The position numbers were made by a program, and so were the translations under genes. The notes under the pieces are model-generated. The model did no database searches, was not told the DNA's origin, and saw only the letters and a list, made by a program, of their open reading frames with translations. Positions 20,574 through 30,102 of a DNA stretch of 64,000 nt are shown here, one piece after another. Numbering within the stretch: the first letter of the stretch is position 1; every line of letters begins with the position of its first letter. The DNA is from Ochrobactrum vermis (GTDB lineage: Bacteria; Pseudomonadota; Alphaproteobacteria; Rhizobiales; Rhizobiaceae): the NCBI RefSeq assembly GCF_002975205.1, contig NZ_PCOC01000001.1, positions 2,470,001-2,534,000 on the forward strand. The letters are read 5' to 3'.

Positions 20574-21554
20574 TTACTGCTGCGGAGCAGCCTCTTCCGG
20601 GGCTCCGTCCTTGTCCGCCCCTTCCTGGGCAGCGGCGGCATCCTTCATGGCTTTCTCGACAGCCGGATCCTTGTAGTCGATTTTCATGCCGTCACGCAGC
20701 TTCTTGACCGCTTCGACATAACGCTCGCGCATGATGATCGAACGGATCTGGTCCTTAACCTGATCGAATGCCGGCGGCTGCTTGGTGCGGCGATCTTCCA
20801 GCTGGATCACATGGAAGCCGAACTGGGTCTGTACCGGCTCCTTGGTGTATTCACCTGGCTTGAGCGCAAGGGCGGCTTTTTCAAACTCCGGCACCATCTG
20901 ACCTTCGCTGAAATAACCAAGATCACCACCATTGGCAGCCGTGCCGTCGGTGGAGCTTTCCTTGGCAAGATCCTCGAACTTGGCGCCGCCTTCAAGCTTC
21001 TTGATGATCGCTTCGGCTTCTTCCTTCGTCTTCACGAGGATGTGACGCGCACGCACTTCTACCTGCGGCGGCATGGCCGCGATTTCCTTGTCGTAACGAG
21101 CACGGACATCGGCATCGCTGATCTTGTCGACAATCGCATCCTTGAAATATTCATTATGGAGCGCACGCTCGCGCAGGAACGCCATGCGATCCTTGAATTC
21201 CTGAGACTGGTCCAGCTTTTCCTTTTCCGCTTCACCAGCCATCGCCTTGATGTCGATCAGGGCGGCGAGCGCAGCCAGACGGCGCTGCTCGGCAGGAAGG
21301 CGCGAGAACTGCGGATCGAGATCGCCTGCAGCCTGATCGACCTCACCAACCGTGATATCCTTGCCGTTGACGGTGGCCAGAACCTTGGACGGGTCTTCCT
21401 TCTCTGCAGGGGCTGCGGCAGGCTTTTCAGTGCTCTGGGCAGCATCCTGTGCGAATGCGGCACCTGAGTAGCTTGCCAGCGCCACAGAGGCTGCCAGAGA
21501 CATGCCGACGACAGCGAGAGCCTTGCGATAAGGGGCTTTCAGAATGGCTTTCAT
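20574..21554 (-). CDS. Periplasmic peptidyl-prolyl isomerase, parvulin (PpiC/SurA/PrsA-like)
   Basis: A 326-residue exported chaperone. A cleavable signal ends near AAFAQ; a SurA-like N-terminal helical region follows (about 50-160), then the parvulin domain ([20 protein letters not shown] to [13 protein letters not shown], about 165-265), and an acidic Ala-rich tail. It helps fold outer-membrane and periplasmic proteins. It is divergent from secA, which drives export of its clients; this pairing is seen in other Rhizobiales. Confidence 0.94.
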   Translation of the reverse strand: MKAILKAPYRKALAVVGMSLAASVALASYSGAAFAQDAAQSTEKPAAAPAEKEDPSKVLATVNGKDITVGEVDQAAGDLDPQFSRLPAEQRRLAALAALIDIKAMAGEAEKEKLDQSQEFKDRMAFLRERALHNEYFKDAIVDKISDADVRARYDKEIAAMPPQVEVRARHILVKTKEEAEAIIKKLEGGAKFEDLAKESSTDGTAANGGDLGYFSEGQMVPEFEKAALALKPGEYTKEPVQTQFGFHVIQLEDRRTKQPPAFDQVKDQIRSIIMRERYVEAVKKLRDGMKIDYKDPAVEKAMKDAAAAQEGADKDGAPEEAAPQQ

Positions 21555-21816
21555 ATGGAATTCTCTCCTTCGTGACCGCTTACCGGCCCGATGAATGCGG
21601 CGGAATTTGGCCCGGATACCTCCTATATTGCAACAAAGGAAAGGTTTTCCAGCCCTTAGAGCAACGTTGACATCGCCCGAAGCCCCTCTTATCTGTCCTT
21701 CGGCTTTACGTCCAGTAAGGGGCGGGTGAATTGCGCCGGAAATGCGCCGTACCTGGCAGCTTTCACGATGCAGTTTTCTTGCAATTGGTTCAATACGCGT
21801 GAATAAAGCATTCGAC

Positions 21817-21917
21817 GAAGCATTATCAGCAAAAGTGCGAAGCGGTTTTGTGTTCGAAAATGCGATAAAACAAAGAGTTAGCGCCTTTCGAGAATTTCAG
21901 TGAAATCGAAAAGGGCT
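21817..21917 (+). repeat. Diverged Bru-RS-like element, family 2, copy B, in the secA leader
   Basis: Shares CAGCAAAAGTGCGAAGCGGT, GAAAATGCG and TAAAACAAA blocks in order with the element at 34898-35001 (inverted), and more weakly with the three family-1 copies. Ends have drifted. Confidence 0.75.
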
Positions 21918-21922
21918 ATGGC

Positions 21923-21940
21923 GCCGGAAGCGCTTCCGGC
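21923..21940 (+). promoter_or_regulatory. Perfect palindrome in the secA 5' leader
   Basis: GCCGGAAGCGCTTCCGGC. As RNA it gives a 7-bp GC-rich hairpin with a GCGC loop about 10 bases before the secA ribosome-binding site. It also lies inside a 15-codon ORF (21918-21965) that overlaps the secA start as TGATG. Confidence 0.55.
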
Positions 21941-21964
21941 TGAACGGACAGGAAAGGACCAGTG

Positions 21965-24685
21965 ATGGTCAGCTTTGGCGGCCTCGCCCGCAAGATATTC
22001 GGTTCATCCAATGACCGTCAGGTAAAGACCCTGCGTCAGCGTGCGCAACAGATTACCGCGCTTGAGAAGAATTACGAAACGCTCACCAACGAGCAGCTTC
22101 AGGCCAAGACCGCCGAACTCCGCGCCGCGCTGGCTGACGGAAAGACGCTCGACGCCATTCTGCCCGACGCGTTTGCGACGGCGCGTGAAGCCGCGAAGCG
22201 CGTGCTCGGCATGCGCCCGTTCGACGTGCAGCTGATCGGTGGCATGGTTCTGCACGAACGCGGCATCGCCGAAATGCGTACCGGTGAAGGCAAGACCTTG
22301 ATGGCGACCCTGCCGGTCTACCTCAACGCGCTTGAGGGCAAGGGCGTCCATGTCGTGACGGTGAACGACTATCTCGCCACCCGTGACGCCGAAACCATGG
22401 GCCAGCTTTACAACTTCCTCGGCCTCACCGTCGGTGTCATCAAGCATGGCCTTGATGACGATGAGCGCCGTGCGGCCTATGCCTGCGACATCACCTACGG
22501 CACCAATAACGAACTCGGCTTCGATTATCTGCGCGATAATATGAAGTATGAGCGCGCCCAGATGGTGCAGCGTCCGCATAATTACGCCATCGTCGACGAA
22601 GTGGACTCGATCCTCATCGACGAAGCGCGCACGCCGCTGATCATTTCCGGCCCGCTGGAAGATCGTTCGGAGTTCTACAATCTCATCGACACCTTCATTC
22701 CGCCGCTGGCGGACGAAGATTACGAAGTCGATGAAAAGCAGAAGACCGCCATTTTCACCGAAGTCGGCACCGAAAAGGTCGAACAACTTCTGGAAGCGGC
22801 AGGCCACCTCAAGGGTGAAAGCCTTTACGACATCGAAAACGTTGCCGTCGTTCACCACCTGAACAATGCGTTGCGCGCTCACAAACTGTTCCAGCGCGAC
22901 AAGGACTACATTGTCCGCAACGACGAAATTGTCATCATCGACGAGTTTACCGGTCGTATGATGCCGGGCCGCCGTTATTCGGAAGGCCTGCATCAGGCGC
23001 TGGAAGCCAAGGAACAGGTGACGATCCAGCCGGAAAACCAGACGCTGGCGTCGATCACCTTCCAGAACTATTTCCGCATGTATAACAAGCTGTCGGGCAT
23101 GACCGGTACGGCTTCGACGGAAGCCGAAGAATTCGGCAATATTTACGGCCTCGAAGTGCTCGAGATTCCGACCAATCTGCCGGTTAAGCGTATCGACGAA
23201 GACGATGAAGTCTATCGCACTGTCGAAGAAAAATACAAAGCCATCGTTCGTGACATTCGCGCCTCGCACGAAAAGGGCCAACCGATCCTCGTCGGCACGA
23301 CCTCGATCGAAAAGTCGGAGCAGCTCGCCGAACGCCTTCGCAAGGAAGGCATCAAGGACTTCCAGGTCCTGAACGCCCGCTATCACGAGCAGGAAGCCTT
23401 TATCATTGCACAGGCCGGCGTGCCTGGAACCGTCACCATCGCCACCAATATGGCCGGTCGCGGTACCGATATCCAGCTCGGCGGCAATCTGGAAATGCGC
23501 GTTCGTCAGGAACTGACCGATGTTCCGGAAGGCCCAGAACGCGACGCCAAGATTGCAGAAATCAAAGCTGACATTGCGCAGCTGAAGGAGAAGGCTTTGG
23601 CCGCTGGCGGGCTTTACGTTCTCGCCACCGAGCGTCATGAAAGCCGCCGCATCGACAACCAGCTGCGCGGCCGCTCCGGCCGTCAGGGCGATCCGGGCCG
23701 TTCCAAGTTTTTCCTGTCGCTGCAGGACGATCTGATGCGCATCTTCGGTTCCGACCGCATGGACAGCATGCTGCAGAAGCTCGGCCTCAAGGAAGACGAA
23801 GCCATCGTCCACCCCTGGATCAACAAGGCGCTTGAAAAGGCGCAGAAGAAGGTCGAAGCCCGTAACTTCGAAATCCGCAAGAATCTTCTGAAATACGACG
23901 ATGTGATGAACGATCAGCGCAAGGTGATCTTCGAACAGCGTCTGGAAATGATGGACGAAGAAGACCTGACCGAGATCGTCGGCGAAATGCGCCACGAGGT
24001 CATAGAGGACATGGTCGCCCTGCGCATCCCGAAAGATGCTTATGCAGAAAAGTGGGATATTGCCGGTCTGAAGGAAGACATCATCTCCAAGCTCAATCTC
24101 GACCTTCCAATCGAGGATTGGGCCAAGGAAGAAGGCATTGCGGAAGAAGAGTTTGAAAACCGCATCAAGGAAGCCGCCGACAAGGCTGCAGCCGAAAAGG
24201 CCGAACGCTTCGGCCCGCAGATCATGACCTATGTCGAGAAATCTGTGATCATGCAGTCGCTCGACAATCTGTGGCGCGAGCATCTTGTCAATCTCGACCA
24301 TCTGCGCTCGGTGGTCGGTTTCCGTGGTTACGCCCAGCGCGATCCGCTGAACGAATACAAGACCGAAGCTTTCGAGCTGTTCCAGTCGATGCTTGCGAAT
24401 CTGCGCGAAGTGGTTATCTCGCAGCTGATGCGCGTCGAGATCGTTCGCGAAGCGCCGCCTGAACCGGAATTGCCGCCGATGACCGGCCGTCATATCGACA
24501 GCACGACAGGCGAAAACGATTTCGACGAAGCGTCCTGGTCTGAACATCAGCACGACGAGCGCAACGTGCCTGCTGCCGAACGCGATCCGGCCGACCCACG
24601 GACCTGGGGCAAGGTCAGCCGCAACGAACCATGCCCGTGCGGCTCCGGCAAGAAGTACAAGCACTGCCACGGCGCTTTCGAGTGA
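21965..24685 (+). CDS. secA: Preprotein translocase ATPase SecA
   Basis: The motor that pushes unfolded preproteins through SecYEG. A 906-residue protein with the helicase core (Walker [17 protein letters not shown]-type [12 protein letters not shown]), preprotein cross-linking domain, helical scaffold and wing, and the C-terminal SEC-C zinc motif [14 protein letters not shown] that binds SecB and lipids. Translation starts at the ATG after AGGAAAGGA; a GTG directly before it is ignored. A perfect terminator follows. The long open frame on the opposite strand is a codon-bias shadow. Confidence 0.98.
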   Translation: MVSFGGLARKIFGSSNDRQVKTLRQRAQQITALEKNYETLTNEQLQAKTAELRAALADGKTLDAILPDAFATAREAAKRVLGMRPFDVQLIGGMVLHERGIAEMRTGEGKTLMATLPVYLNALEGKGVHVVTVNDYLATRDAETMGQLYNFLGLTVGVIKHGLDDDERRAAYACDITYGTNNELGFDYLRDNMKYERAQMVQRPHNYAIVDEVDSILIDEARTPLIISGPLEDRSEFYNLIDTFIPPLADEDYEVDEKQKTAIFTEVGTEKVEQLLEAAGHLKGESLYDIENVAVVHHLNNALRAHKLFQRDKDYIVRNDEIVIIDEFTGRMMPGRRYSEGLHQALEAKEQVTIQPENQTLASITFQNYFRMYNKLSGMTGTASTEAEEFGNIYGLEVLEIPTNLPVKRIDEDDEVYRTVEEKYKAIVRDIRASHEKGQPILVGTTSIEKSEQLAERLRKEGIKDFQVLNARYHEQEAFIIAQAGVPGTVTIATNMAGRGTDIQLGGNLEMRVRQELTDVPEGPERDAKIAEIKADIAQLKEKALAAGGLYVLATERHESRRIDNQLRGRSGRQGDPGRSKFFLSLQDDLMRIFGSDRMDSMLQKLGLKEDEAIVHPWINKALEKAQKKVEARNFEIRKNLLKYDDVMNDQRKVIFEQRLEMMDEEDLTEIVGEMRHEVIEDMVALRIPKDAYAEKWDIAGLKEDIISKLNLDLPIEDWAKEEGIAEEEFENRIKEAADKAAAEKAERFGPQIMTYVEKSVIMQSLDNLWREHLVNLDHLRSVVGFRGYAQRDPLNEYKTEAFELFQSMLANLREVVISQLMRVEIVREAPPEPELPPMTGRHIDSTTGENDFDEASWSEHQHDERNVPAAERDPADPRTWGKVSRNEPCPCGSGKKYKHCHGAFE

Positions 24686-24716
24686 TGTGAGCGAGCTCAA
24701 TCGTCGTCTCTAACAA

Positions 24717-24754
24717 ACAAACCCCGGCAAGCCATTTGCCGGGGTTTGTTTTTT
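24717..24754 (+). terminator. Intrinsic terminator after secA
   Basis: ACAAACCCCGGCAA and TTGCCGGGGTTTGT form a 14-bp perfect stem with a GCCAT loop and a T run. A second smaller hairpin with a T-rich tail (AAGGCAG/CTGCCTT) follows at 24785-24812. Confidence 0.92.
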
Positions 24755-24980
24755 CAATCAAGCAACCAATGCCGATATAAGCCGAAGGCAGTGATACTGC
24801 CTTTCTTATTTTAGATATCTCAAATATAGATGGCATTTAGGAAATACTCACCATTCCTTGAAGTCTTGCGAACTTCGGCAGATTAGACTTTTTCTTTTTC
24901 TCTTTATAAAGAACTCCTGTCTAAGGTTTTCATGCGCCTCTTGATTAACAGAGCATGGGCGTGAAAAACCGGGTTATCCG

Positions 24981-26453
24981 GTGCAGAACAAGCAAGTCCC
25001 GAGAGGCTTGCAAAGACAGGGTTGGCAAGTAGTGCGGTTTTCGGCGGCTGAAATGGCGAGCCGGTTTCTACCCGGCAGGATCGCAGCCAGACTTCGTCCT
25101 GTGACGGAGCGGCTGGATGCTGTGCTTACGGATAGCGGACCGCAGGCAAGCGCGCAGCGTTCTTCCCTTGTCGCCTTTTCCGTGCGCATTGCGAGTGCCG
25201 CCATCGCACTCCTGTCTCAAGTCATTCTGGCCCGCTGGATGGGTGAATTCGAATACGGCATTTTTGTCCTCGTCTGGTTGACCATGATCATCATCGGCGA
25301 TCTGGCCTGTTTCGGACTGCACACAACCATTATCCGTTACGTCCCGGAATATGTGCAGCGCCAGATGTTCGGCCTCGTGCGCGGTATTATCCTGACCGGG
25401 CGTATTTTCGCTTTCACAGCCGCCACACTCATCGCGCTTCTGGGGGTGGCCTTGCTGCTCCTGCTCAAGGACCATGTCACGAGCTATTATCTTGTGCCGT
25501 TCATCCTCGGTTTCATCTGCCTGCCGATGATTACGCTCGGTAATATGCTCGACGGCATAGCGCGCTCGCGCACCTGGGTGATGATGGCGCTGACACCAAG
25601 CTATATAGTCCGCCCGCTTCTGGTCCTCCTGTTCATGATCATCGCGCATGAGGCAGGGTTACCCTCCACGGCCACCGTCGCGCTGGCGGTATCAATCGCT
25701 GCGACCTGGCTCACAACCGTCGGACAATTTCTGACGGTCGGCCGCTCACTGGAAAAAGATATACCCCCGGCATCGCGCGACCAGCGCTTTGGCGAATGGA
25801 TGAAGGTTGCCCTGCCGATTTTCCTTGTCGAAGGGTTTTTCTTCCTGCTCATCAACGTCGATGTGCTGATGGTGGGTCACGCACTCGACCCTGAACACGT
25901 TGCAATCTACTTTGCGGCAACGAAGATCATGGCGCTTGCCCATTTCGTCTATTTTGCCGTGAAGGCGAGCGTCGCCCAGCGCTATTCGGACCTGCTGCAT
26001 AGCGGCGACCGCGCCGCATTTGCAAGCTTTGCCGAAGCCTCCGTTCGCTGGACATTCTGGCCGACACTTTTTCTGGGTGTCGTCATTCTGCTGGCAGGCT
26101 ATCCGCTTCTGCGGCTTTTCGGCCCCGCCTTCACTGCCGGCTACCCACTTCTGTTCATCCTCATCATCGGGGTAATCGCGCGCGCCAGTGTCGGCCCTGC
26201 GGAAAGCCTCCTCAACATGTCGGGAAAACAGAATATCTGCGCCTTGCTCTACGCAGCCACACTTGCCGTCAACGTCATTCTCAATCTGGTGCTGATACCG
26301 CGCCTCGGCCTGACGGGCGCCGCCATTTCGACAGCCATCGCCATGCTGATGGAAGCAGCACTTCTTTCGGCAGCCGTATCACGCACCTTGCACATAACCA
26401 TGTTCATTCTCATTCCACGAGACCGTACCAAGACCTCGGAGGGGACTTTGTAA
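24981..26453 (+). CDS. Polysaccharide/lipid-linked saccharide flippase (MATE/Wzx-like)
   Basis: A 490-residue integral membrane protein with about twelve helices in the polysaccharide-transport fold, preceded by a basic cytoplasmic N-terminus of about 60 residues. Such proteins flip lipid-linked glycans across the inner membrane. The start is uncertain: GTG at 24981 lacks a good ribosome-binding site, and an ATG at 25053 is an alternative. Its stop codon overlaps the ATG of the acetyltransferase gene by one base (TAATG) with GGAGGGG upstream, so the two are coupled. Together with eptA downstream this looks like an envelope-modification cluster. Confidence 0.88.
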   Translation: MQNKQVPRGLQRQGWQVVRFSAAEMASRFLPGRIAARLRPVTERLDAVLTDSGPQASAQRSSLVAFSVRIASAAIALLSQVILARWMGEFEYGIFVLVWLTMIIIGDLACFGLHTTIIRYVPEYVQRQMFGLVRGIILTGRIFAFTAATLIALLGVALLLLLKDHVTSYYLVPFILGFICLPMITLGNMLDGIARSRTWVMMALTPSYIVRPLLVLLFMIIAHEAGLPSTATVALAVSIAATWLTTVGQFLTVGRSLEKDIPPASRDQRFGEWMKVALPIFLVEGFFFLLINVDVLMVGHALDPEHVAIYFAATKIMALAHFVYFAVKASVAQRYSDLLHSGDRAAFASFAEASVRWTFWPTLFLGVVILLAGYPLLRLFGPAFTAGYPLLFILIIGVIARASVGPAESLLNMSGKQNICALLYAATLAVNVILNLVLIPRLGLTGAAISTAIAMLMEAALLSAAVSRTLHITMFILIPRDRTKTSEGTL

Positions 26454-27739
26454 TGGCCGCGAAACCTTTGCTTGAAGAATCGGCAGGCGGAAATGCAGCC
26501 CACATCGTTTCGGAACTTTCCGAAAGCGGCGTGGCCCATGAAGCCGCCAAGAAGCTTGAGGAAAGCCTTCATAGCCGCGATATACCGCGCAAGCTCGCAA
26601 TCTATGGCGCAGCAGCCGGCTTCGAGTTGCGGGATGAACTCGATCACTTGAGCAACCGTACGGTCGAGCCGAACGTCTTCTTCAATGCGCGGTTCCTGGC
26701 GCCAGCCATGCCGCGCCTTGAAGATCGCGAGGTTCGCTTCATGGTCATGCGCGACGAGAACGAAATCCGCAGCCGCTTGCGCTTCGTTATGCCCTATACG
26801 ATCGAGCGTCCCGGCCTACCGCTTTCGACGCCCGTGATCCGCGCCTGGTCCACACCGTTCGGGCCTCAGGGCACACCGCTGATCGATCACGACGACCCTG
26901 TCGGCGTGCTGGAGGACCTGTTCGATATTCTGGCGCGCCAGCATCTCAAACTGCCCGATGTGCTTGTCTTGCCGGAAATGCGAGCCAATGGCCCGGCGGC
27001 AAAACTGATCCGTTCGGTTGCTGTTGGCCGACAACTGCCTTTGGTCGCCATAGAACAGAAGGAGCGCCCCTTCCTCCAAAGCGAGCTGGATGGCGACGCC
27101 TATATCAAAGAGGCAATCGGCGCGCACCATCGCCGGGACTATAATCGTCTGTGGCGTCGGCTGGCGGAAAAAGGCGAGCTTGCCTATCGCGTCGCCCGCA
27201 CGTCTGACGAAGTGCGCCACGCATTCGAACATTTCCTGACCCTTGAAGCGAGCGGCTGGAAAGGCAAGCGCGGCACCGCCATGGCCGTCGACCGGTTTCG
27301 CGCGGCTTTCGCCCGCGAGGCGGTCAACAATCTTGCCGAGCGCGACTGCGTGCGCGTGCACACGCTTGAACTTGATGGACGGGTCATCGCTATTCTGATC
27401 GTCTTTACTGTTTCGGGCGAAGCCTGGACCTGGAAGACAGCCTATGACGAGAGCCTGAACGCCTGGTCACCCGGTGTGCTTCTGATGATCGAAGTCGTGA
27501 AGAACCATCTGAACGATCCGAATATCAACCGCACCGATTCCTGCGCCGTTCCAGATCATCCGGTCATGATGCGGTTGTTCGACAAACGCGAGACAATCGA
27601 AACTCTGGTGATCGGTCTCAATCCATCTGCGGACAAGCTTGTCCGTCAGGCTGCCTCGCAGATCCATCTCTATCAGCGAACACGCAATCTGGCCCGCATC
27701 GTGCGCAATCGCATCCGCAGCTTCGCCGAAAGGAAATAG
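26453..27739 (+). CDS. GNAT family acetyltransferase (Acetyltransf_6/BcsL-FemAB-like)
   Basis: A 428-residue protein. The second half (about 250-400) matches the FemAB/BcsL-like GNAT fold: FEHFLTLEASGWKGKRGTAM, then AILIVFTVSGEAWTWKTAYD and SPGVLLMIEVV. Relatives acetylate or aminoacylate envelope glycans and peptides. GGAGGGG lies 8 bases before the ATG, and TAATG overlap with the flippase gene implies the product acts on the flipped glycan or its precursor (inference). Confidence 0.86.
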   Translation: MAAKPLLEESAGGNAAHIVSELSESGVAHEAAKKLEESLHSRDIPRKLAIYGAAAGFELRDELDHLSNRTVEPNVFFNARFLAPAMPRLEDREVRFMVMRDENEIRSRLRFVMPYTIERPGLPLSTPVIRAWSTPFGPQGTPLIDHDDPVGVLEDLFDILARQHLKLPDVLVLPEMRANGPAAKLIRSVAVGRQLPLVAIEQKERPFLQSELDGDAYIKEAIGAHHRRDYNRLWRRLAEKGELAYRVARTSDEVRHAFEHFLTLEASGWKGKRGTAMAVDRFRAAFAREAVNNLAERDCVRVHTLELDGRVIAILIVFTVSGEAWTWKTAYDESLNAWSPGVLLMIEVVKNHLNDPNINRTDSCAVPDHPVMMRLFDKRETIETLVIGLNPSADKLVRQAASQIHLYQRTRNLARIVRNRIRSFAERK

Positions 27740-27740
27740 G

Positions 27741-27763
27741 GGTGAACTTAAGTTCACCTTAAA
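27741..27763 (+). promoter_or_regulatory. Palindrome containing a TTAA-N7-TTAA / PmrA-like box upstream of eptA
   Basis: GGTGAACTTAAGTTCACC is a perfect 18-bp palindrome at 27741-27758. Reading on, CTTAAG-N5-CTTAAA (27747-27763) resembles a PmrA box, and TTAA-GTTCACC-TTAA fits a CtrA box. Which protein binds, if any, is unknown. Confidence 0.5.
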
Positions 27764-27926
27764 AAAGCCCCGAAATCACTGTCCTGAATCACCGATCAGC
27801 GGATTTATCCGACAAAGAAAGTTGCGATTGCAGTTTCGCACAAGCCCTGCGAAGCTTCGCCCGCAACGGCAACTATCGGCCTGTACCGGCCCATACTCGC
27901 CCATATCGAATTGTGAAGGTTCAGGA

Positions 27927-29561
27927 ATGCGATTTCGACGCCCGACCATTGCCAGCGGTACGCTTTGCGTCCTGACCGCGATTTATCTCCTTGCCTTCAC
28001 CAACACTTCTTTCTGGCAGCGCTTGATCGCCTATTTCTCCGATCATCCGCAAAAGCTCGTTGTTGCGGCGGCGGCCCTTCTTCTCATCCATATTGCCGTC
28101 CTGATGGCTTTCTCGGCGAAATATATCATCAAGCCGGTTCTGATTTTCGCCATATGGGTCGCCGCAGGCGGATCCTATTTCACGGATACTTTCGGCACGA
28201 TCATCGACCGAAATGTGGTTGAGGCAACGCTCACGACGACAAAGGCCGAGTCGGGCCATCTGATAACGACGGGCTTTCTGCTGCATATGCTGCTTTACGC
28301 CGTCATTCCCTCGCTTCTCATCATCTGGATTCGCGTGAAGCATCGGCCTCTGCTGCAAAAGCTTCTCGTCAATACGGTTTCGATCATCGTCTGCCTGGCC
28401 GTCGCCATTGCGCTGATCGGTTCGGATTACGGCAGTTTCTCCTCGATGTATCGCGAGCATCGCTCCGACATCATGGAACGACTGATGCCCGGCACGCCGC
28501 TCAAGAGTACGGTGCAATATGTCGCGCGCGACCTGAATGACAGGCAAATCGTGATGCAACCACTCGGGCTCGATGCCAAACAGACATTGCCGCCGATTGC
28601 ATCGGGCAAAAAACTGCTGACGGTTGTCGTGGTGGGCGAAACGGCCCGCGCCCAGAATTTCAGCCTTTACGGCTACCCGCGCGAGACCAATCCCGAACTC
28701 AAGCAGCAGGATATCGTCACCTTCACGAACACGACAAGCTGCGGAACAGACACTTCTGTTTCCGTGCCATGCATGTTCTCGCCCTTTACGCGCGAGGATT
28801 ATTCGAGCTCCAAGTTCCATGGCTCGGAAAATCTGATGGATGTTCTCAAGCATGCTGACGTACAGGTTGTATGGTACGAGAACAACACCGGCAGTAAGGG
28901 CGTGTCGGACCGCATACCGACGGTCGATCTGCAGAATTCGAATAATGCGCAATATTGCGAAGGTGGCGAATGTCTCGACCAGATTCTGGTCGACCAGCTA
29001 CGCGATCACCTGAAAGGTGTGAAAGGCAATGCGACCATCGTCCTGCATATGACGGGCAGTCACGGACCATCCTATTATCGCCGCTATCCGCCGGAATTTG
29101 CCAAGTTTACACCGGAGTGCCGCACGAGCGAATTTTCCGACTGCACGACAGACCAGATCGTCAACGCCTATGACAATTCGATCCTCTATACCGACCATAT
29201 ACTGTCGGAGGTCATCAACGTCCTCAAGGCGAGCGAAGACCGCTTTGCCCCTGCCATGATCTACATGTCCGATCATGGCGAATCGCTTGGCGAAGATGGC
29301 CTTTATCTTCATGCGGCGCCCTATTTTATTGCTCCTGACGAACAGACGCATATTCCTTTCGTCGCGTGGTTCTCACCGGACTACGCCAATGCCACCAAGC
29401 TCGATACGGCTTGCGTCAGACAGGATGCCGCCGCACCTTCTTCACACGACAATCTGTTCCACACGATCATTGGCATGATGGGTATTAAAACCTCGGTCTA
29501 TGATCAGGCGCTGGACCGCTTTGCCAACTGCCGGAAAGCCAATGTCGCAAGGTCGAACTAG
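27927..29561 (+). CDS. eptA: Phosphoethanolamine--lipid A transferase (EptA family)
   Basis: A 544-residue inner-membrane enzyme that adds phosphoethanolamine to lipid A, lowering its negative charge and raising resistance to cationic peptides and polymyxin. Five N-terminal transmembrane helices, then a periplasmic sulfatase-like domain with the nucleophile Thr region TTSCGTDTSVSVPCMFSPF and zinc site SDHGESLGEDGLYLHAAPY. Length matches EptA (about 541-547). Start MRFRRPTIASGTL at 27927 has an AGGTTCAGGA ribosome-binding region; the frame open from 27639 inside the previous gene is rejected. The upstream PmrA-like box fits the classic pmrC control pattern. Confidence 0.95.
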   Translation: MRFRRPTIASGTLCVLTAIYLLAFTNTSFWQRLIAYFSDHPQKLVVAAAALLLIHIAVLMAFSAKYIIKPVLIFAIWVAAGGSYFTDTFGTIIDRNVVEATLTTTKAESGHLITTGFLLHMLLYAVIPSLLIIWIRVKHRPLLQKLLVNTVSIIVCLAVAIALIGSDYGSFSSMYREHRSDIMERLMPGTPLKSTVQYVARDLNDRQIVMQPLGLDAKQTLPPIASGKKLLTVVVVGETARAQNFSLYGYPRETNPELKQQDIVTFTNTTSCGTDTSVSVPCMFSPFTREDYSSSKFHGSENLMDVLKHADVQVVWYENNTGSKGVSDRIPTVDLQNSNNAQYCEGGECLDQILVDQLRDHLKGVKGNATIVLHMTGSHGPSYYRRYPPEFAKFTPECRTSEFSDCTTDQIVNAYDNSILYTDHILSEVINVLKASEDRFAPAMIYMSDHGESLGEDGLYLHAAPYFIAPDEQTHIPFVAWFSPDYANATKLDTACVRQDAAAPSSHDNLFHTIIGMMGIKTSVYDQALDRFANCRKANVARSN

Positions 29562-29656
29562 AACGCACGGTGTCGCGCAGATAGCTGATTATATCAGCCG
29601 AACCAATGATTTGAGCCATCCGACAAAGCATGATACACTTTGTCTTGGGAGAGCGC

Positions 29657-29728
29657 ATGGACAGGTGGATTAGGAGGTCCACACCGGTGCAATCCGGCAC
29701 TTTAAATGAGTGCCTGGAGCCCGGATAA
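29657..29728 (+). other. Possible 23-codon leader ORF
   Basis: Starts with ATG 4-5 bases after GGGAGAG and ends in TAA. The encoded peptide (MDRWIRRSTPVQSG...) resembles nothing known. It spans the CCGGTGCAATCCGG and GGCAC/GTGCC hairpins. Listed as a candidate only. Confidence 0.25.
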
Positions 29729-29789
29729 AATTGTAAAGCTTCCGCCTGGCTCAAACGCTATCGCGCCCTCCCGGGGAAGGAGATGCGCT

Positions 29790-29891
29790 ATGGAATATTT
29801 TCACTATGTCAGCACGCTGGATTACGTCCTGCTGGGTTTCATCGCCTTGCTGGTCTTCTGGAATCTGGTCGAGGCGAACATACACAGATAA
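29790..29891 (+). CDS. Candidate 33-residue single-helix membrane peptide
   Basis: A very short ORF with a strong ribosome-binding site, GGAAGGAGA, 6 bases before its ATG. It encodes an aromatic N-terminus (MEYFHYVSTLDY) and one transmembrane helix (VLLGFIALLVFWNLV) with a short polar end (EANIHR). No family recognised. Size and shape recall small membrane subunits such as CydX or KdpF, or type I toxin peptides, but there is no direct link to either. A structured leader lies upstream and a Bru-RS-like repeat starts 18 bases after the stop. Confidence 0.5.
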   Translation: MEYFHYVSTLDYVLLGFIALLVFWNLVEANIHR

Positions 29892-29909
29892 ATAGCGGCG
29901 ACTTATCTT

Positions 29910-30011
29910 GGAGTGCGTTTCAATCTGATTGAAGCAGATCGGCGCTCTAACTGATTGTTTTGAACCATGCATCTTTTCCGAAAACCGTTTCACACTTTTC
30001 GGGATGCTCTT
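29910..30011 (-). repeat. Bru-RS-like imperfect palindrome, family 1, copy C
   Basis: Reverse complement of the element at 7121-7225, with AGAGCATCCCGAAAAGTG, GAAACGGTTTTCGGAAAAG and TTAGAGCGCCGATCTG blocks in order. Confidence 0.88.
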
Positions 30012-30033
30012 TAAGTCGCTCGATCCCATGGAG

Positions 30034-30102
30034 CCTGTTGCGCCTGATACGATCAGGAACAGGGTTCTTTGACGAAAATACAGCCGTTGCGACGAACGGC
30101 TG
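30034..30102. other. Tandem hairpins of unknown function
   Basis: First hairpin 30034-30063: CCTGTT/AACAGG outside and CCTGAT/ATCAGG inside with an ACG loop and a 3-base bulge. Second 30081-30102: CAGCCGTT/AACGGCTG around GCGACG. No gene overlaps them; they may be a small RNA or terminators of either strand. From 30103 to the tRNA I see nothing else. Confidence 0.4.

Larger units (their letters stand above)
21555..21964. other. Divergent promoter region of ppiC-like gene and secA
   Basis: A 410-base non-coding stretch. The left half holds the parvulin promoter. The right half is occupied by a repeat (21817-21917), then a perfect palindrome (21923-21940), and the AGGAAAGGA ribosome-binding site of secA at 21950-21958. 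Confidence 0.7.

Noticed and set aside
21918..21965. SecM-like arrest peptide for secA
   Set aside because: The mini-ORF is too short, has no signal sequence and no Pro/Gly-rich arrest motif; only the translational-coupling idea is kept.
22004..24700. 898-codon open frame on the strand opposite secA
   Set aside because: It mirrors secA in a GC-rich genome with strong third-position bias; no domain, start context or ribosome-binding site. The same holds for the long frame opposite ptsP (9374-10693).
29676..29701. CCGGTGCAATCCGGCAC as a cobalamin riboswitch or tRNA T-arm
   Set aside because: The block resembles part of the cobalamin aptamer and a T-arm, but the remaining conserved parts (B12 box, acceptor stem, 7-base anticodon loop) are missing.
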